From positions 2,294,001 to 2,358,000 of the forward strand of contig OX381721.1 in assembly GCA_947462335.1 (NCBI GenBank): DNA of 64,000 nt, written 5' to 3'. Origin of the DNA: Harmothoe impar. Lineage: Eukaryota > Annelida > Polychaeta > Phyllodocida > Polynoidae. Below, one piece after another: positions 20,490 to 30,538 of this stretch. The notes beneath the pieces are model-generated. The model saw only the letters and a program-made list of their open reading frames with translations. It was not told the DNA's origin and did no database searches. Within the stretch, counting starts at the first letter, position 1; every line of letters starts with the position of its first letter. A program made the translations under genes and the position numbers.

Positions 20490-23400
20490 TTAGGTTATAC
20501 CGTCCCTGGCTAGTAACCGGGGACTGCGTCTTATGTTTTTAGGCATAACATTAGACCTGGTTCTAGGACACGCCTTTTCCAGAGTGGATTTAGCCCTAAC
20601 CACACTCTTCCGGGTCCTTTTCCCTTCAGCCAGCGAGACTTTATTAGCCGCCTTCTTCCCGGATCTTTTTGGGATGACGGGCTTCTGCACCATTAGTTTC
20701 CGGGAGACCTCCTTCCGCGGCCTTCCGCGTTTCCGGGGAGGTTCCTTCACTAATTTCCGCTGTTCACTTTCCTCTATCAAAGTATCAACTTCCAACTCAT
20801 ACGAGTCCAGGGACAAATCTCTCCCCTTCCACTCTCTTAGTCGAGCTACATTAGATTTATACATCTTTCCTTGTAATGAACGTATCACTACAGTACTGTC
20901 ACTTACTATGCGGGTAACCACAAAGGGCCCGTCCCAATTACTAGCAAGTTTCAGAGTCGATAACGGCTCATGTAATCTTACTACCTGATCACCAACTTTG
21001 AATCGTCGCGGCTTAAGGCCTAGATCATAGCCGGTCTTCTGCCAGGTAGCATTCTTCTGCAGTTCAGTTCTCACCAATTCATAAGCATATTTGAATTGAT
21101 CCCTTAATGACTCCACAAACATCACATGGCAGGGGGTTTCCGGGTTCATTCCGACCACCCCAAATACCAGATCAGCGGGCATTATTAAATCTTCCCCGAA
21201 AACTAACAGATTCGGGGAACAGGAAGTACTAGAATGGACAGTGCTATTATATGCATGGCATACATAATCACACTGCTCATCCCAGTCATCCATTCTATCA
21301 TTCACCAGGGATTTCAAAACCTGAATCAAGGTACGATTGAATCTCTCAACCATTCCATCACTTTGTGGTCGATAGGGATTTGTTCTCGTCTTACAAATCG
21401 CCAGTCGGTGACACATTTCCTGCCAAAGATCAGATTCAAATTCCCGACCTTGGTCACTATGCATCATTAGGGGAACCCCAAGATGCAATACCCAACCTGT
21501 AACAAAGGCTTTTGCACAGGTTGCTGCTTTGTGATCCACTAATGGAAACACTCTCGTATACTTAGTATAATAGTCAGTGACGACCATCATACAAGTATTA
21601 CCATCAGGGGTAGTTTTAAACCCACTGATAATGTCTATGGCGACTCGCGCAAATCTTACACCAAACAGCTCCTGGGACAAAGGCATTTTACCCATCCCAG
21701 GCCCAGGTTTGTTTTTACAACAATCCGGGCAAGTAGCAACCCATCTTAATAGATCACTACTCATCCCTGGCCAGTAATATCTCCTTTTCAGACGTTCCAG
21801 GGAACGTTTTTTTCCGAAATGCCCACTGGTCAGGTGTCCATGGCAATAATACATAACATCCCTCCTCATACCGGAAGGTATTACCACTTGCCGGATTCTC
21901 CTACCGGATGAATTAATCTTCCACCGGTAGATGATTCCGCTCTGGACCTCTAGCTCTGCCCATTGAGCTATTAGTCGTCTCATTTCCCGATTCTCCAGGG
22001 AAATCTCAGGCCGCGGGGGCCGTATCTTCCTAGGTAACAATACCAACAACCGGCTAAGGTTAGGATCCTTTTCCTGGAATTTCCGGATGGTTCCCATGGA
22101 CCACTCCAGAACCCCAGTTCCCTTGATCTCAAAGGGAATCCTTGCTCCGGCTATGACAGCTTCATGCTGACCACAGTCATCACAGTTGGTGTTTTCGCAC
22201 TTCCTGATAGGACGTCGGGAAAGTGCATCAGCATTTACATGCTTTACCCCAGCTCTATGCTGGATCTGACTTTGCTCCAAACCGAACTCGGAAAGGTGTG
22301 CTAGCCAACGTCCAATCATTCCTTCCGCATCTTTGAAATTCAATAACCATCTCAAAGAGGAATGATCTGTTCTTAGCGTAAAATCGGACCCCCAAAGGAA
22401 ATGTTTGAACTTTTTAGTATAAACTATCACCGCCAACAATTCCCTTTTAGTGGTACAATAATTACGCTGGGTCTTACTCATAGTATTACTAGCAAAGGCA
22501 ATGGGAACCTCCACTCCGCCTTGGACTTGACTGAGGGCGGCCCCAATACTCTCATTGCTAGCATCGGTATCCAATACAAAGTGACCATCCGGGGTAGGAT
22601 ACTTTAACACCGGGGTCTCTACAAACAACTTTTTTATTGCTAAGAAAGCTGTGTCCTGTTCCCTCCCCCATGGGAACTCTTCCTTCCTACTTCCGGGTGT
22701 CCAGTGTGACAAACACTGGATCGGATAGGCTACCCGGGAATACCCCGGCAGGAAATCCCTATAGTATGAGCAGAATCCTAGAAAGGATCGCACATCTTTA
22801 GGACCCCTGGGGACTTCCCATTCAGTTACACTCCTGATCTTTTCCGGATCCGCCTTAACCCCCTCGGTGGAAATAATCCGCCCTAGGTAGTTAATATCCT
22901 TCTTAAACAGATTGCATTTCTTTGGTTTCAATTTGAGACCGTTAGACATGATTCGGTTTAAGACTTCCTCTAAATTACTTAAACAATCCGCAAAGGTCTT
23001 TCCAAACACAATTACGTCATCCAGGTAAACTAGACATTTCCGCCATAATAAATCACTTAACAGCGTCTCCATCATGGCTTCAAAGGTGGCCGGCGCGTTA
23101 CATAACCCGAACGGCATTACCTTATATTCAAACAACCCAATATGGCTAGAAAACGCGGTTTTCTCCATATCTTCAGGCTTCATGCCTACTTGCCAATACC
23201 CGGACTGTAAATCCAGGGTACAAAACCATTCATTCCCTCCCAGGGAATCAATCGTCTCATCTATCCTAGGAAGAGGATAGGAGTTCTTCTTAGTCAACCC
23301 ATTCAGTTTCCGGTAATCAATACAGAACCGTATGCTACCGTCCTTCTTGGTTACCATACACACAGGGGAGGACCAAGGGCTCATGCTGGGAACAATAACA

Positions 23401-24713
23401 TTATCCTTCAGCATTTTCGCTATCTCTTCCTCAGCTACAATCTTCTTCTTGAGGGGTAATCTCCTATAAGGAATCTTAAAAGCGGGGTTATCCCCGGTTT
23501 TAATTTCATGCAATACCTTATTGGTTCTCCCCAGGGGTTCCCCTGGGGCCGCAAAAGCTTGCCTGCATCTCTTCAGCATAGCCTTTAGGGCTTCCTGATC
23601 ATTCTCATCCGTTATGGACGATCCTGTTAACAACTTAGTTAACTCTTCATGCAATTCCTCTTCCCCTCCTTCTTCTAACCTCAGGTCTTGGTGGCTACCG
23701 GTGACTGCCTCCGCAAGTATCACTTTCCCAACTTCAGTGCCTTTCTCAAGATATACTGTGGAGTTTCCGGGGTTGGAAATGGGTGTCACTGTCCATCTGG
23801 AATTCCCTACTAGGGTATCCGCAGATTCCAATCCCTTCCGGGATAATACAGCCATATCCGGCTCGATTACCGCTAATCCTTTCTGGATTAGCCTCCCTGA
23901 ACTGACTAACACGTCACAGGTCATTCCCGGGGGAATCTTCACAGTCTGTGCCACACTAGCGACACTACTTATCACTCTCAACTTACAGAGTATGGTCATA
24001 TCATACGGGTATTCAATTTTCAACTTCCCACTTTTCGGATTCAAAGTCGCACCGAAAAGCGCCGCAAAATCCAAACCAAGAATACCATCATCTTCAATCT
24101 CAGCTATGGTCGGGGCCCAAACAAATTCTTTCCCGGCCACAGAGATTATCAGAAAAGTCCGTCCAAATGTCCTCATTCTGGTACCATCGGCCGTACATGC
24201 GTTTACCCTCATTGTGAGGTTCTCACACATATTCGGCAATAAGCTGATGAATCTCTTAGAGACCATGGAGTGGCTAGCTCCAGTATCCATAAGAAATTCC
24301 CCAGTCTTTCCTTGTACAGAACAGGAAACGTACCACCTCTTCCCATCAGTTACTGAGGGATTCCTAGTAAACCGGTGAAGGTCACTATCAGTGCCCAGGT
24401 CGAATCCACATCCTTTCAGGTGTTCCAGACAAGGATGACCCGGGGGAAGCCTGGTTCCTCCAACCTTAACCAACTCTTTGGTTATTGACTCCTCTAAACT
24501 GGCACTAGGTTTCCCATACGCGCACCCCTGGGCGCCTGTTGTACCAGTCTCCCCAGCCTCATGGTTTCCGGGATGTACGGTCCCATCTCCCTTCTTGCTG
24601 GACGCATTCACTGTTAATGAATCTTCACCGCCAACGTCGGTGATAATCTGACATATTTCCTCAGGGGTTACCGTCCTGCCATCCCCGGTAACCCCCTCTA
24701 ATTTCCCGAAACC
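20490..24713 (-). CDS. pol: Pol polyprotein, copy B (intact)
   Basis: All the catalytic motifs of copy A are present: DTG protease, YLDD RT, DTDAS RNase H, HHCC plus DD35E integrase, GPF and AT-hook. I see one amino-acid difference from copy A: Val instead of Ala in the integrase at VFPLVDH, a GCG to GTG change that looks like CpG deamination. One silent change lies in the RNase H region near 22,434. The frame is reached by the same -1 frameshift signal. Confidence 0.93.
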   Translation of the reverse strand, partial: GFGKLEGVTGDGRTVTPEEICQIITDVGGEDSLTVNASSKKGDGTVHPGNHEAGETGTTGAQGCAYGKPSASLEESITKELVKVGGTRLPPGHPCLEHLKGCGFDLGTDSDLHRFTRNPSVTDGKRWYVSCSVQGKTGEFLMDTGASHSMVSKRFISLLPNMCENLTMRVNACTADGTRMRTFGRTFLIISVAGKEFVWAPTIAEIEDDGILGLDFAALFGATLNPKSGKLKIEYPYDMTILCKLRVISSVASVAQTVKIPPGMTCDVLVSSGRLIQKGLAVIEPDMAVLSRKGLESADTLVGNSRWTVTPISNPGNSTVYLEKGTEVGKVILAEAVTGSHQDLRLEEGGEEELHEELTKLLTGSSITDENDQEALKAMLKRCRQAFAAPGEPLGRTNKVLHEIKTGDNPAFKIPYRRLPLKKKIVAEEEIAKMLKDNVIVPSMSPWSSPVCMVTKKDGSIRFCIDYRKLNGLTKKNSYPLPRIDETIDSLGGNEWFCTLDLQSGYWQVGMKPEDMEKTAFSSHIGLFEYKVMPFGLCNAPATFEAMMETLLSDLLWRKCLVYLDDVIVFGKTFADCLSNLEEVLNRIMSNGLKLKPKKCNLFKKDINYLGRIISTEGVKADPEKIRSVTEWEVPRGPKDVRSFLGFCSYYRDFLPGYSRVAYPIQCLSHWTPGSRKEEFPWGREQDTAFLAIKKLFVETPVLKYPTPDGHFVLDTDASNESIGAALSQVQGGVEVPIAFASNTMSKTQRNYCTTKRELLAVIVYTKKFKHFLWGSDFTLRTDHSSLRWLLNFKDAEGMIGRWLAHLSEFGLEQSQIQHRAGVKHVNADALSRRPIRKCENTNCDDCGQHEAVIAGARIPFEIKGTGVLEWSMGTIRKFQEKDPNLSRLLVLLPRKIRPPRPEISLENREMRRLIAQWAELEVQSGIIYRWKINSSGRRIRQVVIPSGMRRDVMYYCHGHLTSGHFGKKRSLERLKRRYYWPGMSSDLLRWVATCPDCCKNKPGPGMGKMPLSQELFGVRFARVAIDIISGFKTTPDGNTCMMVVTDYYTKYTRVFPLVDHKAATCAKAFVTGWVLHLGVPLMMHSDQGREFESDLWQEMCHRLAICKTRTNPYRPQSDGMVERFNRTLIQVLKSLVNDRMDDWDEQCDYVCHAYNSTVHSSTSCSPNLLVFGEDLIMPADLVFGVVGMNPETPCHVMFVESLRDQFKYAYELVRTELQKNATWQKTGYDLGLKPRRFKVGDQVVRLHEPLSTLKLASNWDGPFVVTRIVSDSTVVIRSLQGKMYKSNVARLREWKGRDLSLDSYELEVDTLIEESEQRKLVKEPPRKRGRPRKEVSRKLMVQKPVIPKRSGKKAANKVSLAEGKRTRKSVVRAKSTLEKACPRTRSNVMPKNIRRSPRLLARDGIT
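24664..24707 (-). promoter_or_regulatory. -1 frameshift signal, copy B
   Basis: Slippery GGGAAAT at 24,707-24,701 (minus strand) and the 10-bp stem at 24,664-24,695 are identical to those of copy A. Confidence 0.86.
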
Positions 24714-27238
24714 TCACTTCTTAAAACAGGTTTCTCGGCTTTGCATTCAGATGCAAAGTGCCCTTTGACTTGACATCTGTAACACTGGACAGTGTTACGA
24801 TCGACCCTAGGGCGGCGCCTGGTTTGATTATCAAACACCTCGTTCATGCGTTTAATCATGGACTCCATTAAGGTATTTAATGAGTTTCCTGACGCATTTG
24901 TTTTATCCGGAGTGGTCATCTCCGGGGTCTGGGTTTTCTGACTGGGTACAGTCTGAGGTTCCCGAGTATCGGGTTTCCGGGTAGTTTCCGAATAACCTTT
25001 GTTACTAGGAAGTTTCCCGGAAGCTGGGGTAGAGCTCGATTTCTGTCGACCCTTGAATTTCAGGGCGTCTACTCTCTCCTCCCCTTCAGATTCTTCCGCG
25101 GAAGAATCGTCACCATCTAAGGAATGTTCAATTCCAGAGACGCGCTGTCCCCTATTAGCGGGTATCATACCAGCCAACAGTATCTTCTTTTTGTCATGTT
25201 GATCAATCGCCATGAACAAATCTGCTAAGGAAGACCCAGCTTCCCAAGCTCTACCACATACTTTAGCATGTTCAGGATCACTCAATCCACTAATAAATCT
25301 TACAAATAGGGATTCTATGTAATATTCAGCATCCCTACTCCATTCTGGCCTAGCTTGCCGCAATAATCGCTGCAATTCTAGCCCAAAAATTTTAGCAGAT
25401 TCCTTCGGTTTCTGCGTTCTTCTCTGAAACAGAGTCCAGTGATCTACTGTCACCATTTTCCCAAAAGTATAACAAGCTAATACTTCCAACTGGTCGTATG
25501 TAGCTTCTGGCCCGTAAGTGTCCCTCCATTCTTCAACCACTATCTTACCCGGGCCGTCACTCAACCATATCACAAAAGCTCCCAAGGATTCCTCCTTGTT
25601 CCAGCAATTGTACTTACAATCATCTAGAAGTGATTGATATTCTTCCTTCCAGGGTCGTACACCCCTGTAAGGCTTAGTCACACGTGCAGTTCTTTTAGCG
25701 GCATAATTAGAATGCACTAATTGACCCGACATGCGTCTACTCCAAGCCAGTAGGTCTGTACCGTCTTGACCTCGGCTAGAGCAATCTAGTCCCAAATTAC
25801 CTATGGCGGGGTCTCGATTATGTAATCGGTGCTCCGCCGGGGTCATTGTGACTCGCCGGTTCAAAGGAACCTTTCTCTTGGGTACATCGTCAGATGATTT
25901 ATCTGATTCAGATTCTGAACCCTCATCAAAGCGTGGGCCTTGATAGCCTGACAATCCCTTAGTGTTTTTATGCACCGGGTTTGACCTTCCCTTTGTTCCC
26001 GGTTGGGTCCCCTTATTCATCCTATCCCTCGGCCTAATCTCAGGATCTTTATTGACTCCCGAGTGTGTTTCCGTGGCCGGAGGTGGGTACGAATAAGTTG
26101 CATCTGGGCAATACCGATAATTACCCTTGCTATCATAACCTCCCGGATTCCCATATAGAGCCGGGTCATCTCCCGCGAAGGGGTTCAATGAGCCATAACT
26201 ATGATTCACCACTTCATCTCGAAATTTATTTTTATAATGTCGAGACACTTCCTCCTCTGGAGACATTTCCCTGTTAACCGGACCAATTCTGGCATGATTA
26301 ACTGGTTCCCATCCAAGAGAGCGCCCGGTAACATTCACTCTCCTTGAATCTTTCTCTCTGTTCTTATACACAGAGTCTTCTACATTCCTCAATCCATTAT
26401 CATTAATAAATGGATCGAATTGAGGTAATGCTTCCTCCTTACTAGTAGTAGGAGTACTATCAGGAACAGTTTCCGGCCTGCCAGCTGGAAGTTGTTCCTC
26501 CCCCTGCTGTTCCATTGCCTTTAACAATTCACCCCGCAGGAGAGTTTTCCTAGCTTCAAGGGAACAGACAGCTTCCACCTCAGCTTTCCGTTTCCTTTCT
26601 AACTCTTCCGTTTCTTCCAGGATTTGTATCCTGGTGGATTCATTATCCTTGACCAACTGGTCTCTGCCCTTCTCGAGCTCCTCTGTCCCCTTCTTCAAGG
26701 CATACCATTCTCTAGAGTATTTTTTCAACTCCCTCTCATACCTCTCCTTAAGAGATTCAGAATGTTCATTCTCCTTCTGGTTCTCAGCAATCTTTGCCTG
26801 AATCTTTTGGTATTCATGCGATTCCTGAGCAACCTTCTTTTTCATATACCGGTTGTCCTCTATCAACCGTTCTCTCTCTTCTATCAGAGTTCCTTTTACC
26901 CTCTGATTCTCAGAGAGAATCTCGTCCCTTTCTTTTACCAGGGAAGTCAATTCGTCAGTCAATGCAGCATACTGATCCTCCATTGACTGCTTGTCCAATC
27001 GGACATTTTCCCAGTAGAGGTCATCCTCTTCCCGAGCCAAACGCTCGTCATATTCCCTCTGGAATTTCTCATCCCCTACATAGGGTTCCACCCAGGAAAG
27101 ATCCTGCAACTTCCTCTTCTTCTGTCCTGGCTTCAAGCCCTCTCCAGGGTCCACCCCTGGCACCTCCAGGCGAGTTGATTCCAACTCCCCTTCACTCAGC
27201 TCTGGACCAGAGCCGCCCAGGCTACCACCGGTAGCCAT
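24698..27238 (-). CDS. gag: Gag polyprotein, copy B (intact)
   Basis: 846 residues from the ATG at 27,238, the same as copy-A Gag wherever I compared: coiled coil, capsid-type region and the C-terminal CCHC zinc knuckle. Copy B has no 5' LTR, so it has no LTR promoter upstream. The leader stops 113 bases before the ATG, inside the primer binding site. Confidence 0.92.
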   Translation of the reverse strand: MATGGSLGGSGPELSEGELESTRLEVPGVDPGEGLKPGQKKRKLQDLSWVEPYVGDEKFQREYDERLAREEDDLYWENVRLDKQSMEDQYAALTDELTSLVKERDEILSENQRVKGTLIEERERLIEDNRYMKKKVAQESHEYQKIQAKIAENQKENEHSESLKERYERELKKYSREWYALKKGTEELEKGRDQLVKDNESTRIQILEETEELERKRKAEVEAVCSLEARKTLLRGELLKAMEQQGEEQLPAGRPETVPDSTPTTSKEEALPQFDPFINDNGLRNVEDSVYKNREKDSRRVNVTGRSLGWEPVNHARIGPVNREMSPEEEVSRHYKNKFRDEVVNHSYGSLNPFAGDDPALYGNPGGYDSKGNYRYCPDATYSYPPPATETHSGVNKDPEIRPRDRMNKGTQPGTKGRSNPVHKNTKGLSGYQGPRFDEGSESESDKSSDDVPKRKVPLNRRVTMTPAEHRLHNRDPAIGNLGLDCSSRGQDGTDLLAWSRRMSGQLVHSNYAAKRTARVTKPYRGVRPWKEEYQSLLDDCKYNCWNKEESLGAFVIWLSDGPGKIVVEEWRDTYGPEATYDQLEVLACYTFGKMVTVDHWTLFQRRTQKPKESAKIFGLELQRLLRQARPEWSRDAEYYIESLFVRFISGLSDPEHAKVCGRAWEAGSSLADLFMAIDQHDKKKILLAGMIPANRGQRVSGIEHSLDGDDSSAEESEGEERVDALKFKGRQKSSSTPASGKLPSNKGYSETTRKPDTREPQTVPSQKTQTPEMTTPDKTNASGNSLNTLMESMIKRMNEVFDNQTRRRPRVDRNTVQCYRCQVKGHFASECKAEKPVLRSEVSGN

Positions 27239-27351
27239 TGTCCGTCCACTAAAGGACTGTCTGTCCAATCAAGGACTTCCTGTTCAGTATAACCCGAACA
27301 TATTCTCGAACAACTAGCTTGTTCTGCTACCTTTACTGCTACTGGTCACGG

Positions 27352-27361
27352 ATACACTTAT
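27352..27361. other. Filler at the B/C junction
   Basis: Ten bases, ATACACTTAT, match neither the primer binding site side (B, ending at 27,351) nor the ORF3 side (C, starting at 27,362). They contribute the A and T of a new ATG at 27,360. Confidence 0.7.
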
Positions 27362-28379
27362 GTCCGCCCGCGACCGCTCTCGATCTCCTGCGGTCTCACC
27401 AGGACCAAAACGGAGACATGCCGGATCCAACTTAGAGGATCTCGATAATTCCTACTATGGGAATTATCATGCCCCGGAAGGTCGCGACTATTATCGCGAG
27501 TATCCAGACCCGCTGTTTACAGACCGGAAAGATCGGAAACGTGATTCCGGTGGTCAAGCAGCGGCGACTAACATGGATTACCGTTCCAGACGTCTGAGCA
27601 GTTCAGACAGTGCCACCAGTCAACCTGACCATGGCGGTGCCCGGCCTAAAGAACCGGCTACCAGAACAAAGGCTTCCCTGCCTTTGACGTACCATCTGGG
27701 GACCACTACAAAGCTAACCCCCAGGGACGTCCGGTCGCCCACTACCCCAACTCGGGACATGCAGGGCTTGACCGTGAAAACAGAACCAAAATCACTAATC
27801 TCAGTGGTGACGCCTCGGGGCATAACTGTCCCGAAGGCTGCAGCGGTTGCGAAAGCGCCGCAAGTGGATGTTAAACCCGTGATTCCTGTAACCCAGGATC
27901 CGGTTGTCATCCAGCCAGTCGCGGGCACCTCCCGCACTGAAACTACCGGTGGCGTAAAATTAAAATACGTCCCGATAGTCAACTACTTCTCTAGGGAAGA
28001 GAAGGCGAGCTGCGAAGTGGGACAAAGGATCGTAACAGAATTCCAGGAGTCCCAACGCGAGCTGGCGGTGGAATATAACACCAAGATGTTAGGCCTGTTC
28101 ACGCATGGCCTAAAGATTGCCCATCGGGAGGAGAAAGCATTAGTCGCTGTTGGCAATGCTGATTACTTGGCTAAAAAGTCAAGGGAAGCTGCTTCCGGCC
28201 AAAAGACCGCTGAAGCCGCTGCAGGGTTCGTTCAGCAAGAGAACGAGAAGTTAACCAAACGGTTACAAGACATGAACGTAAAGTTTTACGGGGTGTTTGG
28301 CGTGACTATCGATACCTGGGATGGCACAGCTGAGCACGCGCTTGCTTTAATGAGAGCAAGAGAGGAACCTTTAGGTTAA
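27360..28379 (+). pseudogene. C-terminal ORF3 fragment (C) with an ATG made at the junction
   Basis: The last 338 or so codons of ORF3, beginning in the Arg/Ser-rich patch after the zinc fingers. The ATG at 27,360 spans the filler and the fragment and is in frame (MSARDRS...), leaving a 339-residue open frame with the coiled-coil tail but no zinc fingers. No promoter of the element lies directly upstream in this orientation. Confidence 0.82.
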
Positions 28380-29854
28380 AAAGACTAATAGAAGGTTCTG
28401 AGTCTATTTCTAATTTTTTTTAGGAATAGAGGAGGGAACTATAATAGTTTCCGGATAGATTAATTGTTGTTTCATTTAATCTGACGTCATAAATTGTTTA
28501 TGACGGGGTTTCCCTTTTGAGGGGAAGGGCATCTTTTTAGATGCATATGGATCAACGCGGGGGTGACCTTCCGTGGAAGCTCTGGACTTACCTAACTACT
28601 CAACTCTCAACTATAGCCTACCGATGGGGAATCAGGACTCCACCGGGAAGCTACCAACCTAACGTCCCTGAAACTAACTTTTGGGATACGTTACCGTGAT
28701 GTGTTCCTGATACTATTATGCTGAGTTATAAACTGTTCCCGTCCAAAGGATTACGTGTCAAACAGACAATGCTCGTGGTTCCAGTTCTACTTATCTATTT
28801 CATGAACATTCCTGGAGCTAGGATTACGTGTTAAACGGACAGTACTCGTGGTTTCCAGCCGGATTATAGTTATATATGTCATGAACTTTACTGGAGCGAG
28901 GACGGGATACTTATCGAGCTGTATACATATGAACTTACCTTCGGGTGATATTTATCCAAGAAACAGTATTAAGAAGAGGAGAGCACCTCACTCATTCGTC
29001 TATTAGAAGCGGAGAGCACCTTGACCACAACTAGATCACCAGTAAGCTATATTTAATTGTGAGGGTTTCCGGGTACACTGCCAGGTTACTCATTAAAACG
29101 TTTTTAATATATATAATATATCATTATTATGTGATACATATCACCTCAGGTGTTCCAGTAAGGTATTCTCATATTTGCCTTATGAATCGGGTTTCATAAT
29201 ATGCTACATATGAAGATCGTAGGATCTGATAAGCTAGGAAACGTGGCTACCCGTAATGTTATATGAAGTCGTTAAGGCTATGTGTATATACTATATATAC
29301 CGCCAGGTATTGTCGTGTGTGTTGACTCTGTTGTATGTTGCGAGAGATATTAATACTCCGGTTATATAATCGGATTACCCGGCTTAGAACAAAGGCTGTG
29401 GTTACTGTTACCCATTGTGTGAATGTTTTCATTAAATCACAAATCAATGTAAGACGCTGGTGGTTGTGAGTCCTTATCAGGACTGGTTTTTAATAACTTT
29501 TCTGTTCAACTTAAATATATACACACCCCACGCGCATTTTTTTTAATAACCGAGTAAAGAAACTTCATAAGGAAGTCATATCGAAATGTGTCAAGCCGTT
29601 CGATTGTATGTATGATATTATATTCACTTGTCATAAAACATACCTAAATCATCTATTATGGTTGCTATTACAGTGTAATGCCATATTTATATTGAGTTTT
29701 ATGATCTCGCTTGTGTAGTGTGTCGTGTTAATATGTTACGCCCCTAGTTACTGTATAGACAATAACTATAAAGTCGTTGTTCTAAAAGGTTTTCTATATA
29801 CTAGGAATACCGTATATATATTCATTACCACCTAGTTTTGTCTAGGGGGGGTAG
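28380..29854 (+). other. 3' noncoding region and polypurine tract of fragment C
   Basis: Equivalent to 11,016-12,490 of copy A, with the same hairpins and CRE palindrome. The polypurine tract is at 29,844-29,854. Confidence 0.85.
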
Positions 29855-30338
29855 TGTAGGGGCATAATATTACATATTAATCTCATACACGGTATTTCCG
29901 GGTAACGTCTGTTTACTCGGCTTCTCCACCTGGAGCTAGTGCACACAGTTCCCGGGAGAGGGCGCAGGTCCTCTTCAGGTGACCGTGTGCCGCTCTCAGG
30001 TGGGCGGCCGACCCACCCACCTGGCCACGTGATCTAAGAGCCGGTGTTATATAAGACCCATGTGTTTACCTGGAACGGCAGTCAGTGCAGGCCCGACTGA
30101 CGAGAGACTTCACATGTCCAACCGTGCGGACAGAGTTGTATGCTAAGAGTTGTATACTGACCGTTTCCTCTATTTATAGAGAAACCTGATTTACCTGTGT
30201 GTATTCATTCTACACTGATCGTTCCCTAGTAAAGGAACTGGAGTTATTATTCTTGTGAATAAAGATAGATATATTCTCGCACCTGGAAACTGCCGTGATC
30301 GTTGTTCTTTAACCTAGAGTTAATTACGAACCACCACA
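29855..30338 (+). repeat. Complete 484-bp LTR at the right edge of the composite
   Basis: Starts TGTAGGGGC right after the polypurine tract and ends CCACCACA. TATA box at 30,048-30,055 and AATAAA at 30,258-30,263. The bases after it (CTTGC...) are host DNA; the matching target-site duplicate would be left of the window. Confidence 0.92.
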
Positions 30339-30431
30339 CTTGCACAGCAAAAGGCTTGGTGTCACCATCCCCCAGTTATTTCAAGGAATATGTGTACAGT
30401 TCCAATGTATTAACAATCAATGAGTGCTTAC
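30339..30431. other. Host intron remnant between exon v and the retrotransposon
   Basis: These 93 bases are the only host intron sequence to the right of the insertion. The other side of this intron is outside the window. Confidence 0.85.
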
Positions 30432-30538
30432 CTGCGAGGGTATGCGGTTTTCCGCTCCCTGAAGAGATCACTTGCGATGACCTTTTCCCTCATCTTGTTG
30501 CGGAACTGTTGGTCACATTCTTGGCGGTACATCTCGCA
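30432..30538 (-). CDS. MYO1B-like: Myosin exon v: tail, last exon in the window
   Basis: Encodes [20 protein letters not shown] then [15 protein letters not shown]. Its donor GTAAGC lies 93 bases from the LTR of fragment C. Confidence 0.92.

Larger units (their letters stand above)
12501..27351 (-). mobile_element. LTR retrotransposon copy B, inverted, internally duplicated, no 5' LTR
   Basis: Read on the minus strand this is leader, gag, pol, ORF3, part of the noncoding tail, a second 3' half of ORF3, the full noncoding tail, the polypurine tract and a shortened LTR. Position x of copy A corresponds to 27,819 minus x through gag and pol. It starts eight bases into the remaining primer binding site at 27,351, so the whole 5' LTR is missing. 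The 2.47-kb internal duplication covers copy-A positions 9312-11784. Few base differences separate it from copy A. Confidence 0.9.
27362..30338 (+). mobile_element. LTR retrotransposon fragment C (3' end, complete LTR)
   Basis: Corresponds to copy-A positions 9998 onward plus a full LTR. It is in the same orientation as copy A, so the whole composite is bounded by outward-normal LTRs on both sides, as one inserted unit would be. Host myosin intron sequence starts at 30,339. Confidence 0.9.
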
